DNA of 45,248 bases from Mycobacterium colombiense (GTDB lineage: Bacteria; Actinomycetota; Actinomycetes; Mycobacteriales; Mycobacteriaceae), in NCBI RefSeq assembly GCF_001953985.1, contig NZ_MBEI01000084.1:1-45248 (forward strand). Direction: 5' to 3'. Shown here piece after piece: positions 17,001-24,813 of the stretch. Position 1 is the first letter of the stretch, and each line of letters begins with the position of its first letter. A program made the translations under genes and the position numbers. Below the pieces are notes generated by a model. That model was not told the DNA's origin and made no database searches. It was given only the letters and a program-made list of their open reading frames with translations.

Positions 17001-18713
17001 ATGCCCACCACCAATTCGGCCGCCACCGCCGACATCAAGCCGCGTAGTCGTGACGTCACCGACGGCCTGGAGAAGGCCGCCGCCCGGGGCATGCTGCGGG
17101 CCGTAGGCATGGGAGACGAGGACTTCGCCAAGCCACAGATCGGCGTCGCGTCGTCGTGGAACGAGATCACCCCGTGCAACCTGTCGCTGGACCGCCTCGC
17201 CAAGGCGGTCAAGGAGGGCGTGTTCTCGGCCGGCGGTTACCCGCTGGAGTTCGGCACCATCTCGGTGTCCGACGGCATCTCGATGGGCCACGAGGGGATG
17301 CACTTCTCGCTGGTGTCGCGCGAGGTGATCGCCGACAGCGTCGAGACGGTGATGCAGGCCGAGCGCCTGGACGGCTCGGTGCTGCTGGCCGGCTGCGACA
17401 AGTCGCTGCCCGGGATGCTGATGGCCGCCGCCCGGCTGGACCTGGCCTCGGTGTTCCTCTATGCGGGCTCGATCCTGCCCGGGGTCGCCAAGCTGTCCGA
17501 CGGCAGCGAGCACGAGGTCACCATCATCGACGCGTTCGAGGCGGTGGGCGCCTGCGCCCGGGGCCTGATGCCCCGCGAGGACGTCGACGCCATCGAGCGC
17601 GCGATCTGTCCCGGTGAGGGCGCGTGCGGCGGCATGTACACGGCCAACACGATGGCCAGCGCCGCCGAGGCGCTCGGAATGTCGTTGCCGGGCAGCGCGG
17701 CGCCGCCGGCGACCGACCGCCGCCGCGACGGATTCGCGCGGCGCAGCGGGGCGGCCGTCGTCGAACTGCTGCGGCGCGGCATCACGGCCCGCGACATCCT
17801 CACCAAGGAGGCGTTCGAGAACGCGATCGCGGTGGTGATGGCGTTCGGCGGCTCGACCAACGCGGTGCTGCACCTGCTGGCCATCGCCCACGAGGCCGGC
17901 GTCGCGCTGTCGCTCGACGATTTCAGCCGGATCGGTTCGAAGGTCCCGCACCTGGCCGACGTCAAGCCGTTCGGCCGCCACGTCATGTCCCACGTCGACC
18001 ACATCGGCGGCGTGCCGGTGGTGATGAAGGCGCTGCTGGATGCCGGGCTGCTGCGCGGCGACTGCTTGACGGTGACCGGTGCGACGGTGGCCGAGAACCT
18101 GGCCGAGATCGCCCCGCCCGACCCGGACGGCAAGGTGCTGCGCGCGCTGAGCAATCCCATTCACCCGACGGGCGGGATCACCATCCTGCGCGGATCGCTG
18201 GCGCCCGAGGGTGCGGTGGTCAAGTCGGCGGGATTCGACTCCGACGTGTTCGAGGGCACCGCAAGGGTTTTCGACGGCGAGCGGGCCGCGCTGGACGCGC
18301 TGGAAGACGGCACCATCACCAAGGGCGACGCCGTGGTGATCCGCTACGAAGGCCCCAAGGGCGGTCCCGGCATGCGCGAAATGCTGGCCATCACCGGCGC
18401 CATCAAGGGAGCCGGTCTGGGCAAAGACGTGCTGCTGCTGACCGACGGCCGCTTCTCCGGGGGGACGACCGGCCTGTGCGTCGGCCACATCGCGCCCGAG
18501 GCGGTCGACGCCGGACCGATCGCGTTCCTGCGCGACGGCGACCGCATCCGCCTGGACGTGGCCAACCACGTGCTCGACGTGCTGACCGATCCGGCCGAAT
18601 TCGAGGCGCGGCGAAAGGATTTCACCCCGCCGGAGCCGCGCTACAAGACCGGCGTGCTGGCCAAGTACGTGAAGCTGGTCAGCTCGGCCGCCATCGGCGC
18701 GGTCTGCGGCTGA
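17001..18713 (+). CDS. ilvD: Dihydroxy-acid dehydratase IlvD
   Basis: The 570-residue enzyme dehydrates 2,3-dihydroxy-isovalerate and -methylvalerate, the penultimate step of valine and isoleucine synthesis and the source of pantoate precursors. The ILVD/EDD signatures are intact: the cluster cysteines are C59 (EITPCN), C132 (AGCDKSLPGM) and C209 (GACGGMYTANTM). The C-terminal LTDGRFSGGTTGLCVGHIAPEA holds the catalytic serine region. The gene is full-length and cytoplasmic. It lies divergent from ricR; copper attack on its Fe-S cluster would give the adjacency biological sense, but this is inference. The start is ATG 17001, probably leaderless. Confidence 0.96.
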   Translation: MPTTNSAATADIKPRSRDVTDGLEKAAARGMLRAVGMGDEDFAKPQIGVASSWNEITPCNLSLDRLAKAVKEGVFSAGGYPLEFGTISVSDGISMGHEGMHFSLVSREVIADSVETVMQAERLDGSVLLAGCDKSLPGMLMAAARLDLASVFLYAGSILPGVAKLSDGSEHEVTIIDAFEAVGACARGLMPREDVDAIERAICPGEGACGGMYTANTMASAAEALGMSLPGSAAPPATDRRRDGFARRSGAAVVELLRRGITARDILTKEAFENAIAVVMAFGGSTNAVLHLLAIAHEAGVALSLDDFSRIGSKVPHLADVKPFGRHVMSHVDHIGGVPVVMKALLDAGLLRGDCLTVTGATVAENLAEIAPPDPDGKVLRALSNPIHPTGGITILRGSLAPEGAVVKSAGFDSDVFEGTARVFDGERAALDALEDGTITKGDAVVIRYEGPKGGPGMREMLAITGAIKGAGLGKDVLLLTDGRFSGGTTGLCVGHIAPEAVDAGPIAFLRDGDRIRLDVANHVLDVLTDPAEFEARRKDFTPPEPRYKTGVLAKYVKLVSSAAIGAVCG

Positions 18714-18779
18714 TCGCCGTCCCGGGCCTGATTGGGTCCGGGGCGGGCGAACTGCCTTGCGGCCTAATTGAATTCGCGA

Positions 18780-19220
18780 TCAGGCGTGCGTGTCCGTCGT
18801 GCGCGTGCGCATGCCGAGGTAGGTCGCGTTGAAGCCCAGGAACGCCAACAACGCACCGGCGACGACATTCGACCAGGTCATGCCGGCGGTCATCACGACG
18901 CCCGGCAGGATCCACGTCGAGACGATGACCCACAGGCCCAGCACCGGCAGTGTCCAGGTCATGCCGTGCGCGCGGTCCAGCGTCGTTGCGAACCCGTAGG
19001 CCAGGAACGCCGCCGCGATCCCGCCGATCAGGTCGGACGTGGCAAGCGATGCCGTGGCACTGAATCCGACGATCCACGGCGACGCGGCCACGTACAGGCC
19101 CGTCAGCAGGGCCAGCCCGAACGTGACGTGCGCGCTCATCGACTCGGCCACGCGCTCGTAACGCGCACGCAGAGCCAACAAATCGGGGTGGTGATCGATT
19201 GATGAATGGACTGTACTCAT
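18780..19220 (-). CDS. SPW-repeat integral membrane protein, Rv0188 type
   Basis: The 146-residue protein has four hydrophobic segments arranged as two similar pairs. The first contains the family's signature Ser-Pro-Trp (AASPWIVGFS) and the second a diverged version (VSTWILPG). The N-terminus (LRARYERVAESMSAHVTFG) is a charged amphipathic helix. SPW proteins are common in actinobacteria and their function is unknown. ATG 19220 follows GAAAGG. The gene is convergent with ilvD and divergent from the nitronate monooxygenase gene. Confidence 0.83.
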   Translation of the reverse strand: MSTVHSSIDHHPDLLALRARYERVAESMSAHVTFGLALLTGLYVAASPWIVGFSATASLATSDLIGGIAAAFLAYGFATTLDRAHGMTWTLPVLGLWVIVSTWILPGVVMTAGMTWSNVVAGALLAFLGFNATYLGMRTRTTDTHA

Positions 19221-19310
19221 TTTGTGACCTTTCTGTTATGCGGCAAGCCTTTTGAGCGTGGCCGCACCCATCCATCTGACGTCAAGATTACGCCCGCACG
19301 CCGTTGGCCA

Positions 19311-19327
19311 GCAACGAAAATCGTTGC
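19311..19327. promoter_or_regulatory. Perfect palindrome between SPW gene and nitronate monooxygenase gene
   Basis: GCAACGA-aaa-TCGTTGC has seven-base perfect arms. It lies 42 nt upstream of a TAGCGT -10 candidate (19369-19374) for the monooxygenase gene. It could be an operator; no cognate regulator is encoded next to it. Confidence 0.4.
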
Positions 19328-19382
19328 CCCGGCAGGGCCGCACGACGTGGCGGGATGGACAACGCGGGTAGCGTCTTAGGTC

Positions 19383-20366
19383 ATGGATATCGCGGACCGA
19401 CTGCGGCTCGACGTACCGGTCGGGCAGGCCGGCATGGGCGGCGGACTCGCGGGCGCTGCGCTGGCCGGCGCCGTCGCCCGGGCGGGCGGACTGGGCACGC
19501 TGGGCATCGACACGCCCCACCGGCTACGAACGTCGATCGAGCGGGTTCGCGCGCAGGCGCCGGGCCGCGCGGTCGCGGTAAACCTGTTGATGCCCTTCGT
19601 TCATCGCCGGCACATCGAGGTCTGCGTCGACGCGCCGGTGGACGTCGTGGTGGTGGCGTTCGGCGAAAAGCGGGGCCTCGTCGAGCACCTGCGCGCTGCG
19701 GGGATCTTCGTCTTCGTGATGGTGGGCACCGACGCGCAGGCGCGCGCCGCGATCGCCGGCGGCGCCGACGGTTTGATCGCTCAGGGACGCGAGGCCGGCG
19801 GACATCTGGTGGGAACCGTGGCGGCGCTGGACTTTTTACCGCGCGCCCTCGCCGCGGCCGCCGGGCGTCCGGTGTTCCTGGCCGGCGGCATCGCCACCGG
19901 CGCCGACACGCGCGCCGCGCTGGACGCCGGCGCCAGCGGTGTCATCGCAGGCACACGATTCCTGTTAACCCATGAGGCTAACGCCAACCGGGCGTATCAG
20001 CAGCGAATCCTGATGGCGGACAAGACAATCGAAACCAACCTGTTCGGCCTGAGCTGGCCGCTGCGCCACCGCGTCGTGCCCAACGCGGCCACCCGCCGGT
20101 GGTGCGACCAAAACGGTAAGGCCAAGGCGCTGCCCGCCGCCCTGAACGCGGCCAGTCGCCCGCTGTCGGCGCTGGGTTATTTCGACGCGGGACCGCTGAT
20201 GCGTCTGCAGTCGCCCGCCCTCCCGTTCTTCACACCGCTGGCGCCGGTGGCCGGCGTGCCCGACTCCTGGTTGGACAGCGCAGCACTGTACGCGGGCGAA
20301 ACCGCTTTGCGGATCCGCGAACTCACCTCCGCCGAGCAGGCCGTCGCCGACCTCGCCGCCCGCTGA
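19383..20366 (+). CDS. Nitronate monooxygenase (2-nitropropane dioxygenase) family flavoenzyme
   Basis: The 327-residue TIM-barrel protein has the NMO flavin-binding features. These are the N-terminal QAGMGGGLAGAALAGAVARAGGLGTLG, the catalytic-loop motif GREAGGH with H141 at the position of the active-site histidine, and the FMN-phosphate segment FLAGGIATGADTRAALDAGASGVIAGTRF. NMOs oxidise alkyl nitronates and detoxify propionate 3-nitronate; some relatives act on other substrates. I do not recall this gene at the equivalent place in M. tuberculosis, so it may be an accessory insertion. It is tail-to-tail with the O-methyltransferase (3-nt gap). TAGCGT at 19369-19374 suggests a near-leaderless transcript. 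Confidence 0.86.
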   Translation: MDIADRLRLDVPVGQAGMGGGLAGAALAGAVARAGGLGTLGIDTPHRLRTSIERVRAQAPGRAVAVNLLMPFVHRRHIEVCVDAPVDVVVVAFGEKRGLVEHLRAAGIFVFVMVGTDAQARAAIAGGADGLIAQGREAGGHLVGTVAALDFLPRALAAAAGRPVFLAGGIATGADTRAALDAGASGVIAGTRFLLTHEANANRAYQQRILMADKTIETNLFGLSWPLRHRVVPNAATRRWCDQNGKAKALPAALNAASRPLSALGYFDAGPLMRLQSPALPFFTPLAPVAGVPDSWLDSAALYAGETALRIRELTSAEQAVADLAAR

Positions 20367-20369
20367 CGC

Positions 20370-21023
20370 CTACCGCACCAACGCGAACGCGAAGCCGTCC
20401 CAACGCTTGGCGCCCACCGTCTGAAGCACCGCGGTGTCCAGCCGCGGGTGCTCGCCCATCGCCTGCAGCGTCTGGCGCACCGCCCGCGCCTGGGCGTTGG
20501 AATCCGGATCGAGGATCTGCCCCTGCCGAATCACGTTGTCCGCCACGATGACCGCGCCGGGGCGGGCCAGGCGCACCGCCCACTCCAGGTAAGCGGGGTA
20601 GTTCTCCTTATCGGCGTCGATGAAGACCAGATCGAACGGACCGGTCACCGTCGGCAGCGTGTCCAGTGCGGCTCCGACGATCACCTCCACCCGATCGGCG
20701 AGGCCGGCCCGCTCCAGGTTGGCCCGCGCCACCTCGGCGTGCTTGGGCTCGTATTCCAGCGTCACGACTCGTCCTTGCGGACCGGCGCCGCGCGCCAGCC
20801 AGATGGTGCTGAAACCGCCCAGCGTGCCGAGCTCGAGGATGCTTTGCGCACCGATGGCACCGGCGAGCAGGCTCAAGAACTTTCCCTGCTGCACCGACAC
20901 CGCGATCGACGGCAATCCGGCCGCGTCGCTGGCCTCGAGGGCCGCGCTCAACGACGGGTCGCCGTCCACCACTGTGCGGTCCAAGAATGCGTCGACGTCT
21001 TTGGGGGTTGGGTTCTCGGTCAT
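20370..21023 (-). CDS. SAM-dependent O-methyltransferase (CCoAMT/COMT-like), Rv0187 type
   Basis: The 217-residue class I methyltransferase has the SAM motif ELGTLGGFST (about 64-73), the acidic residue of motif II in TLEYEP, and the divalent-metal/catechol residues D136 (FIDADKENY) and D162-N163 (VIVADNV). These mark the catechol/caffeoyl-CoA O-methyltransferase family, which is cation-dependent. The M. tuberculosis Rv0187 homologue is described as an SAM and metal-binding O-methyltransferase. ATG 21023 is chosen; a GTG 9 nt upstream is an alternative. The gene shares its upstream region with the divergent mymT promoter. Confidence 0.9.
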   Translation of the reverse strand: MTENPTPKDVDAFLDRTVVDGDPSLSAALEASDAAGLPSIAVSVQQGKFLSLLAGAIGAQSILELGTLGGFSTIWLARGAGPQGRVVTLEYEPKHAEVARANLERAGLADRVEVIVGAALDTLPTVTGPFDLVFIDADKENYPAYLEWAVRLARPGAVIVADNVIRQGQILDPDSNAQARAVRQTLQAMGEHPRLDTAVLQTVGAKRWDGFAFALVR

Positions 21024-21092
21024 GGCGCCCACGCTAGCCGCGCCCGCCGGCGTTGGCGCGGAGCGCCGGGGTCTCGAACCGGTCGCGGTCGT

Positions 21093-21121
21093 TTACTGCA
21101 TACCCATGGGGGGTATATAGT
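21093..21121 (+). promoter_or_regulatory. mymT promoter with embedded RicR operator
   Basis: A -35 TTACTG (21093-21098) and -10 TATAGT (21116-21121) are 17 nt apart. The spacer is filled by ATACCC-N5-GGGTAT (21100-21116), the same format as the box upstream of ricR. A bound repressor would block polymerase directly. Confidence 0.8.
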
Positions 21122-21178
21122 GGGGGTGCGGTCGACCCGCACCGCAAGAATCACCACAACAGGAAAAGGGTGAGTTAA

Positions 21179-21325
21179 ATGGCAACTTACGAGGCCGGTA
21201 CCGAACTGACGTGCGGTCACGAAGGCTGCGGCTGTCGCGTCCGCATCGAGGTCCCCTGCCACTGCTCGGGTTCCGGTGAGCCGTACCGCTGCACGTGCGG
21301 CGACGAGCTGACCCCCGTCAAGTAA
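21179..21325 (+). CDS. mymT: Copper metallothionein MymT
   Basis: This 48-residue protein has seven cysteines (C12, C17, C19, C27, C29, C38, C40) in CxC and CGHxGCxC patterns. Key parts are TCGHEGCGCRVRIEVPCHC and YRCTCGDEL. It matches mycobacterial MymT, a Cu(I)-binding metallothionein that protects against copper toxicity in the cytoplasm. ATG 21179 is preceded by AGGAAAAGGG with good spacing. The predicted leader is about 50 nt. The RicR-type operator in the promoter indicates copper induction. It is slightly shorter at the N-terminus than the 53-residue M. tuberculosis form as I remember it. A long hairpin follows. Confidence 0.93.
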   Translation: MATYEAGTELTCGHEGCGCRVRIEVPCHCSGSGEPYRCTCGDELTPVK

Positions 21326-21332
21326 CCCGCCG

Positions 21333-21393
21333 GGCCGGTCGTGCGTTCGGGCGTACGCCCGGAGTGGCTTATCGCCCGAACGTACGACCGGTC
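21333..21393. terminator. Long hairpin, shared terminator of mymT and the GH3 gene
   Basis: Arms 21333-21353 and 21373-21393 are 21 nt each and complementary at 19 positions around a 19-nt loop. The right arm lies inside the last codons of the convergent beta-glucosidase gene and encodes its C-terminal GRTFGR. A 14-nt palindrome (CGGGCGTACGCCCG, 21348-21361) at the loop edge allows an alternative fold. Confidence 0.65.
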
Positions 21394-23492
21394 AGCTCGA
21401 CTGCGGCTTGCAGCCGCATCGCGATCGCCGACGTGCCCACCGCGGCCGTATAGGCACCCGGGCGGATCCGCCAACTCTTGGCGCTGCCGTCGTAGCGGGC
21501 GAGCAGTCGCGGATCCGCCTCGACGGTCACCCGGCGAGTCTCACCCGCCGCGAGATCCACCCGCTCGAATCCCAGCAGCCGCAAACAGGGTTCACCGGCG
21601 GCTGCCGTCAGGTACAGCTGCGGTATGTCGGCCCCGGCGCGGTCGCCGACGTTGACGACGCTGAAACTGGCGCTGATGGTTTCTCCGCCGCTCACCACCA
21701 GGTCGTGGTAGTCAAACCTGGTGTAGGACAACCCATGACCGAAGGCGAACGTCGGTTCATGGCCACGGCGGGCGAACCAGCGGTAGCCGACGTCAGCGCC
21801 CTCGGCGTAGTCGATCGTGGTGGGTGTTCCCCATGATTCCCCGGCGGCCGGCAGCTGCGGGCGCGGCGTCTGGGCGAGATCGACCGGAAAGGTGATCGGC
21901 AGCCGGCCCGAGGGATTCACCGTCCCGGTGAGGATCTCCGCGACGGCCCGACCGCCGTCCTGGCCCGGAAACCACGCCTGCACAACAGCATTGACCGCGT
22001 CGCGCCACGGCATCGATGACGGATTGCCGGTCTGCAGCACCACCACGGTGTCGGGGTTGGCGGCCGCGACCGCCGCGATCAGCTCGTCCTGGCCCCACGG
22101 CAGCGAGAGGTCGCCGATGTCGAAACCCTCGCCCTCCGCACGGACCGCGAACACGATCGCGATGTCGGCCGTGCGCGCCGCCCGCACCGCCTCGGCCGGG
22201 CTGACGCCGGGATCGAACTCGATCCGGGCCTGCGGGAGTAGTTTTCGCAACTCCTCCAGCGGACTCGACGGCAGCAGGTACAGATTGCGCATCCCGGCCT
22301 CCAGGCCCGAGCCGCCGATCGGCACTACGCCCGCGTATCCGCCCGGCGGGACGACGGCGCTCGAACCGTAGCCGGCTGGCACACCCACGTGCGCGTGCCC
22401 GCCGATGACCGCGATGCGTGCGCTCGACCCGGGCGCCAACGGCAACAGCCCCCGGTTGGTCAGCAACACCGTGCCCTGCCGCGCTATCTCCAGCGCAATC
22501 TCGTTGTGCGAGGCGAGGTCCGGTTCGGGTGCCGCGCCGCCGCTGTCCACGCCGACGGCGAACATGGATCGCAGGATCCGGCGAACCATGTCCGACAGGC
22601 GCTCCGAAGTCAGCCTGCCGTCGGCGTACGCGTCGCGCAGCGGCGCGCCGAAGGACTCGGCCTGCCACAGCAGCGCGTCGACCTGGGCCCCGCACTCCTG
22701 ATCGAGGCCGGCCAGGGCGCACTGCCAGCTCGGCGTCGCGCCCCAATCCGACATCACCCAGCCGCGGTACCCCCAGGCGCCTTTCAGCACGTCGTTGATC
22801 AGGACGGCGTTCGCGGCGGCGTAGTCGCCGTTGATCTTGTTGTAGGCGGTCATCACGGCGCCGGGCTGCGAGCGCTCGATCGCCAATTCGAAGGCCAGCA
22901 GGTCGGATTCGCGGTGCGCGTCGGGATCGATGACCGCGTCCAGGAAGTGCCTATTGGTTTCGTTGCAGTTCAGCGAGTAGTGCTTGACCGTCGAGATGAC
23001 GCCCTGGCGTTGGATGCCGTCGACCGACGCGGCGGCCATCGTGGCAGTTAACAGCGGGTCCTCGGACAGGTATTCGAAATTGCGGCCGTTGCGCGGGTCG
23101 CGGGCCAGGTTCATCGCGCCGGCGAGTTGCACGTTGAACCCGCGGCTGCGGGCCTCGCGGCCGATCACCTCACCCGCGGCCCGCGCCAGCGGCGGATTGA
23201 AGCTGGCGGCCAGCGCCAGACCGGCGGGCAGCGCGGTGGCCGTATCGCCAACGCGGAACCCGGGATTGGTGACGCCCAGCCCGGCGTCGCTCATCAGCAA
23301 CGCGGGCACACCGAGACGGGGTACCCCCGGCACGTATCCCGCACTCATCGGCGCGTCGGCGGGGATGCGCTCGTCACGCACCGGCCACATATCGCCGGCC
23401 CCCATCACCGAGACCAGCAGCGCGAACCGCTCGTCGTCGGTCATCTGGGCTTCGACCTCACGCGCCCGAGCGTCGGGGTCGGCGGGGTTCAC
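21369..23492 (-). CDS. bglS: Glycoside hydrolase family 3 beta-glucosidase, BglS/Rv0186 type
   Basis: The 707-residue protein has the GH3 N-terminal TIM barrel with conserved KHY (170-172), RDPRNGRNFEYLSEDPLL and nucleophile D249 in VMSDWGAT. The alpha/beta sandwich domain (from about 330, ARIAVIGGHAHVG) and a C-terminal fibronectin-III-like domain (YTRFDYHDLVVSGGETISASFSVVNVGDRAG) follow. No signal peptide is visible, so it may be cytoplasmic. It probably hydrolyses beta-glucosides. The GTG start overlaps the metallohydrolase stop by 4 nt, making it the third gene of a coupled operon. Its last codons form one arm of the terminator hairpin. Confidence 0.92.
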   Translation of the reverse strand: MNPADPDARAREVEAQMTDDERFALLVSVMGAGDMWPVRDERIPADAPMSAGYVPGVPRLGVPALLMSDAGLGVTNPGFRVGDTATALPAGLALAASFNPPLARAAGEVIGREARSRGFNVQLAGAMNLARDPRNGRNFEYLSEDPLLTATMAAASVDGIQRQGVISTVKHYSLNCNETNRHFLDAVIDPDAHRESDLLAFELAIERSQPGAVMTAYNKINGDYAAANAVLINDVLKGAWGYRGWVMSDWGATPSWQCALAGLDQECGAQVDALLWQAESFGAPLRDAYADGRLTSERLSDMVRRILRSMFAVGVDSGGAAPEPDLASHNEIALEIARQGTVLLTNRGLLPLAPGSSARIAVIGGHAHVGVPAGYGSSAVVPPGGYAGVVPIGGSGLEAGMRNLYLLPSSPLEELRKLLPQARIEFDPGVSPAEAVRAARTADIAIVFAVRAEGEGFDIGDLSLPWGQDELIAAVAAANPDTVVVLQTGNPSSMPWRDAVNAVVQAWFPGQDGGRAVAEILTGTVNPSGRLPITFPVDLAQTPRPQLPAAGESWGTPTTIDYAEGADVGYRWFARRGHEPTFAFGHGLSYTRFDYHDLVVSGGETISASFSVVNVGDRAGADIPQLYLTAAAGEPCLRLLGFERVDLAAGETRRVTVEADPRLLARYDGSAKSWRIRPGAYTAAVGTSAIAMRLQAAVELTGRTFGR

Positions 23493-24001
23493 CGGACGCC
23501 CTCTTTGGCGTAGACCACACGCAGCACGTGCCCCAGTTCCGGTCCCATCACCAGCTCCGTCAGCTCACAGATCGTCGCAACGAACTCGGGGCCGTGCGGC
23601 GGCTCGGCCTGGCACAAATGATGCGCGACTTCGTGGAGCATAACCAGCTCGCGCAGCGCCCAGTCGGCGGTGTCCCGATCGGGAACCGCGATAACGCCCG
23701 TGCCGTTGTGGTTTTCGTAGTGGGCGGCGCTGGCGGCGCGCCGTCCCCGCACCCGCAGCGGCGACACATCCGGCCAGCGTTGCCGCACCGCCGGGAGCGC
23801 CAGCACGTCGTCCACGTAGCGCTGCGCGGAGGCCACCGATCCGAATCGGCCCTCGGGCGGCAGCGTCAGCTGGGTGCCGAAGAACTCCACCACCTGCGAG
23901 CCGTGCTGGGCGGCACGGTCGAACAGCGTCCGGACGAACTCCTCGGCCGCATACACCTTGGAGCGTTGTGAATCCCGGCGTGGGGAGTTCCCCGCGGTCA
24001 C
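23489..24001 (-). CDS. Putative zinc metallohydrolase (TIGR04338-like), Rv0185 type
   Basis: The 170-residue protein contains a zincin motif HEVAHH (H123, E124, H127) followed by H136 in EPPHGPEF, giving HExxH-x8-H. This matches small actinobacterial putative metallohydrolases of the TIGR04338 type. No signal peptide or membrane segment is seen. The substrate is unknown. It starts at GTG 24001 overlapping the DUF2786 gene stop by 4 nt (GTGA), and its own stop overlaps the GH3 start by 4 nt, so all three are translationally linked. Confidence 0.84.
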   Translation of the reverse strand: MTAGNSPRRDSQRSKVYAAEEFVRTLFDRAAQHGSQVVEFFGTQLTLPPEGRFGSVASAQRYVDDVLALPAVRQRWPDVSPLRVRGRRAASAAHYENHNGTGVIAVPDRDTADWALRELVMLHEVAHHLCQAEPPHGPEFVATICELTELVMGPELGHVLRVVYAKEGVR

Positions 24002-24747
24002 CCGCTCAGCGCGCTCCGCGCCCCGGGGAGCTCGGGGCTGTTGCCCAGCCGCGCCCGCTTGCCGGCCCGGTCGCCGGCGCGCCGCGCCGCCGACGAATAT
24101 CCGGCCGACGCCCGGCTGGCCTGCCAGGTGCCGCGCGCCTTCGACGCACCGCGGTAATAGTCCACCAGCTCGATCTCCTTGTCCCGCAACGCGATAGCGG
24201 TGCCCGGCGATCGGCGGCGATCTTTGGTGGCCTCCTGCCGCGCCTGGTCGCGGGCCTCGGTCAGCCGCTGGCCGACGCGCGCACCGAACGCCAGCTGAAA
24301 GTTGAGCCGCGCGGTGATCGTCGGCGTGGGACGATGCGCGCCGGAGGCGAGGTAGGCGTCCGACGCGCGAACCATCTGGACGACCAGGCTGGCGTACAAG
24401 GCGTGGCTGGCGTCGATGTCCTCGACGAACCCGTAGGCGTACACGAACGTCGAATTCGAGGCCACGTCGCAGCGCACGTCGTTGGCTGCGGCGATCAGCA
24501 CGAACAGCTGCACGTACGTGCGCAACCCCTTGGCGCCCGCCGCCCCGATGGTGATGGTGCGCTGCGTCGGCGTCTGCGCCGCCGATCGTTGGGCCGAGTG
24601 CGACCGCGCCACCGCGAGGTCGATGGACGCGGCCGTCGCGAGCCGCTGCGCGGCGGACATGAAAGCGTCGGCTTCGTGGGCGTTGTCGGTGCCCTCGGCC
24701 TGGCGCAGCAGTGCGGCGATGCGCGCCAGCATCTTGTCGTCACTCAC
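23998..24747 (-). CDS. DUF2786-domain protein, Rv0184 type
   Basis: The 249-residue protein opens with the DUF2786 motif (KMLARIAALLRQAEGTDNAHEADAFMSAAQRLATAASIDL). A middle domain of unknown fold is followed by a basic Arg/Lys/Ala-rich C-terminus (YRGASKARGTWQASRASAGYSSAARRAGDRAGKRARLGN). The basic tail suggests nucleic-acid contact, but the family function is not known. Start GTG 24747 follows GGAGGAG with good spacing; the ATG at 24765 overlaps that ribosome site and is less likely. It is first in the overlapping trio with the metallohydrolase and GH3 enzyme, 66 nt downstream of the lipase gene. Confidence 0.8.
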   Translation of the reverse strand: MSDDKMLARIAALLRQAEGTDNAHEADAFMSAAQRLATAASIDLAVARSHSAQRSAAQTPTQRTITIGAAGAKGLRTYVQLFVLIAAANDVRCDVASNSTFVYAYGFVEDIDASHALYASLVVQMVRASDAYLASGAHRPTPTITARLNFQLAFGARVGQRLTEARDQARQEATKDRRRSPGTAIALRDKEIELVDYYRGASKARGTWQASRASAGYSSAARRAGDRAGKRARLGNSPELPGARSALSG

Positions 24748-24813
24748 GGCGACGCTCCTCCCCATCGCTTGGCTCTGTCGCCAAAGTACGGGAGCCGCCC
24801 GACACGCCCCGCC

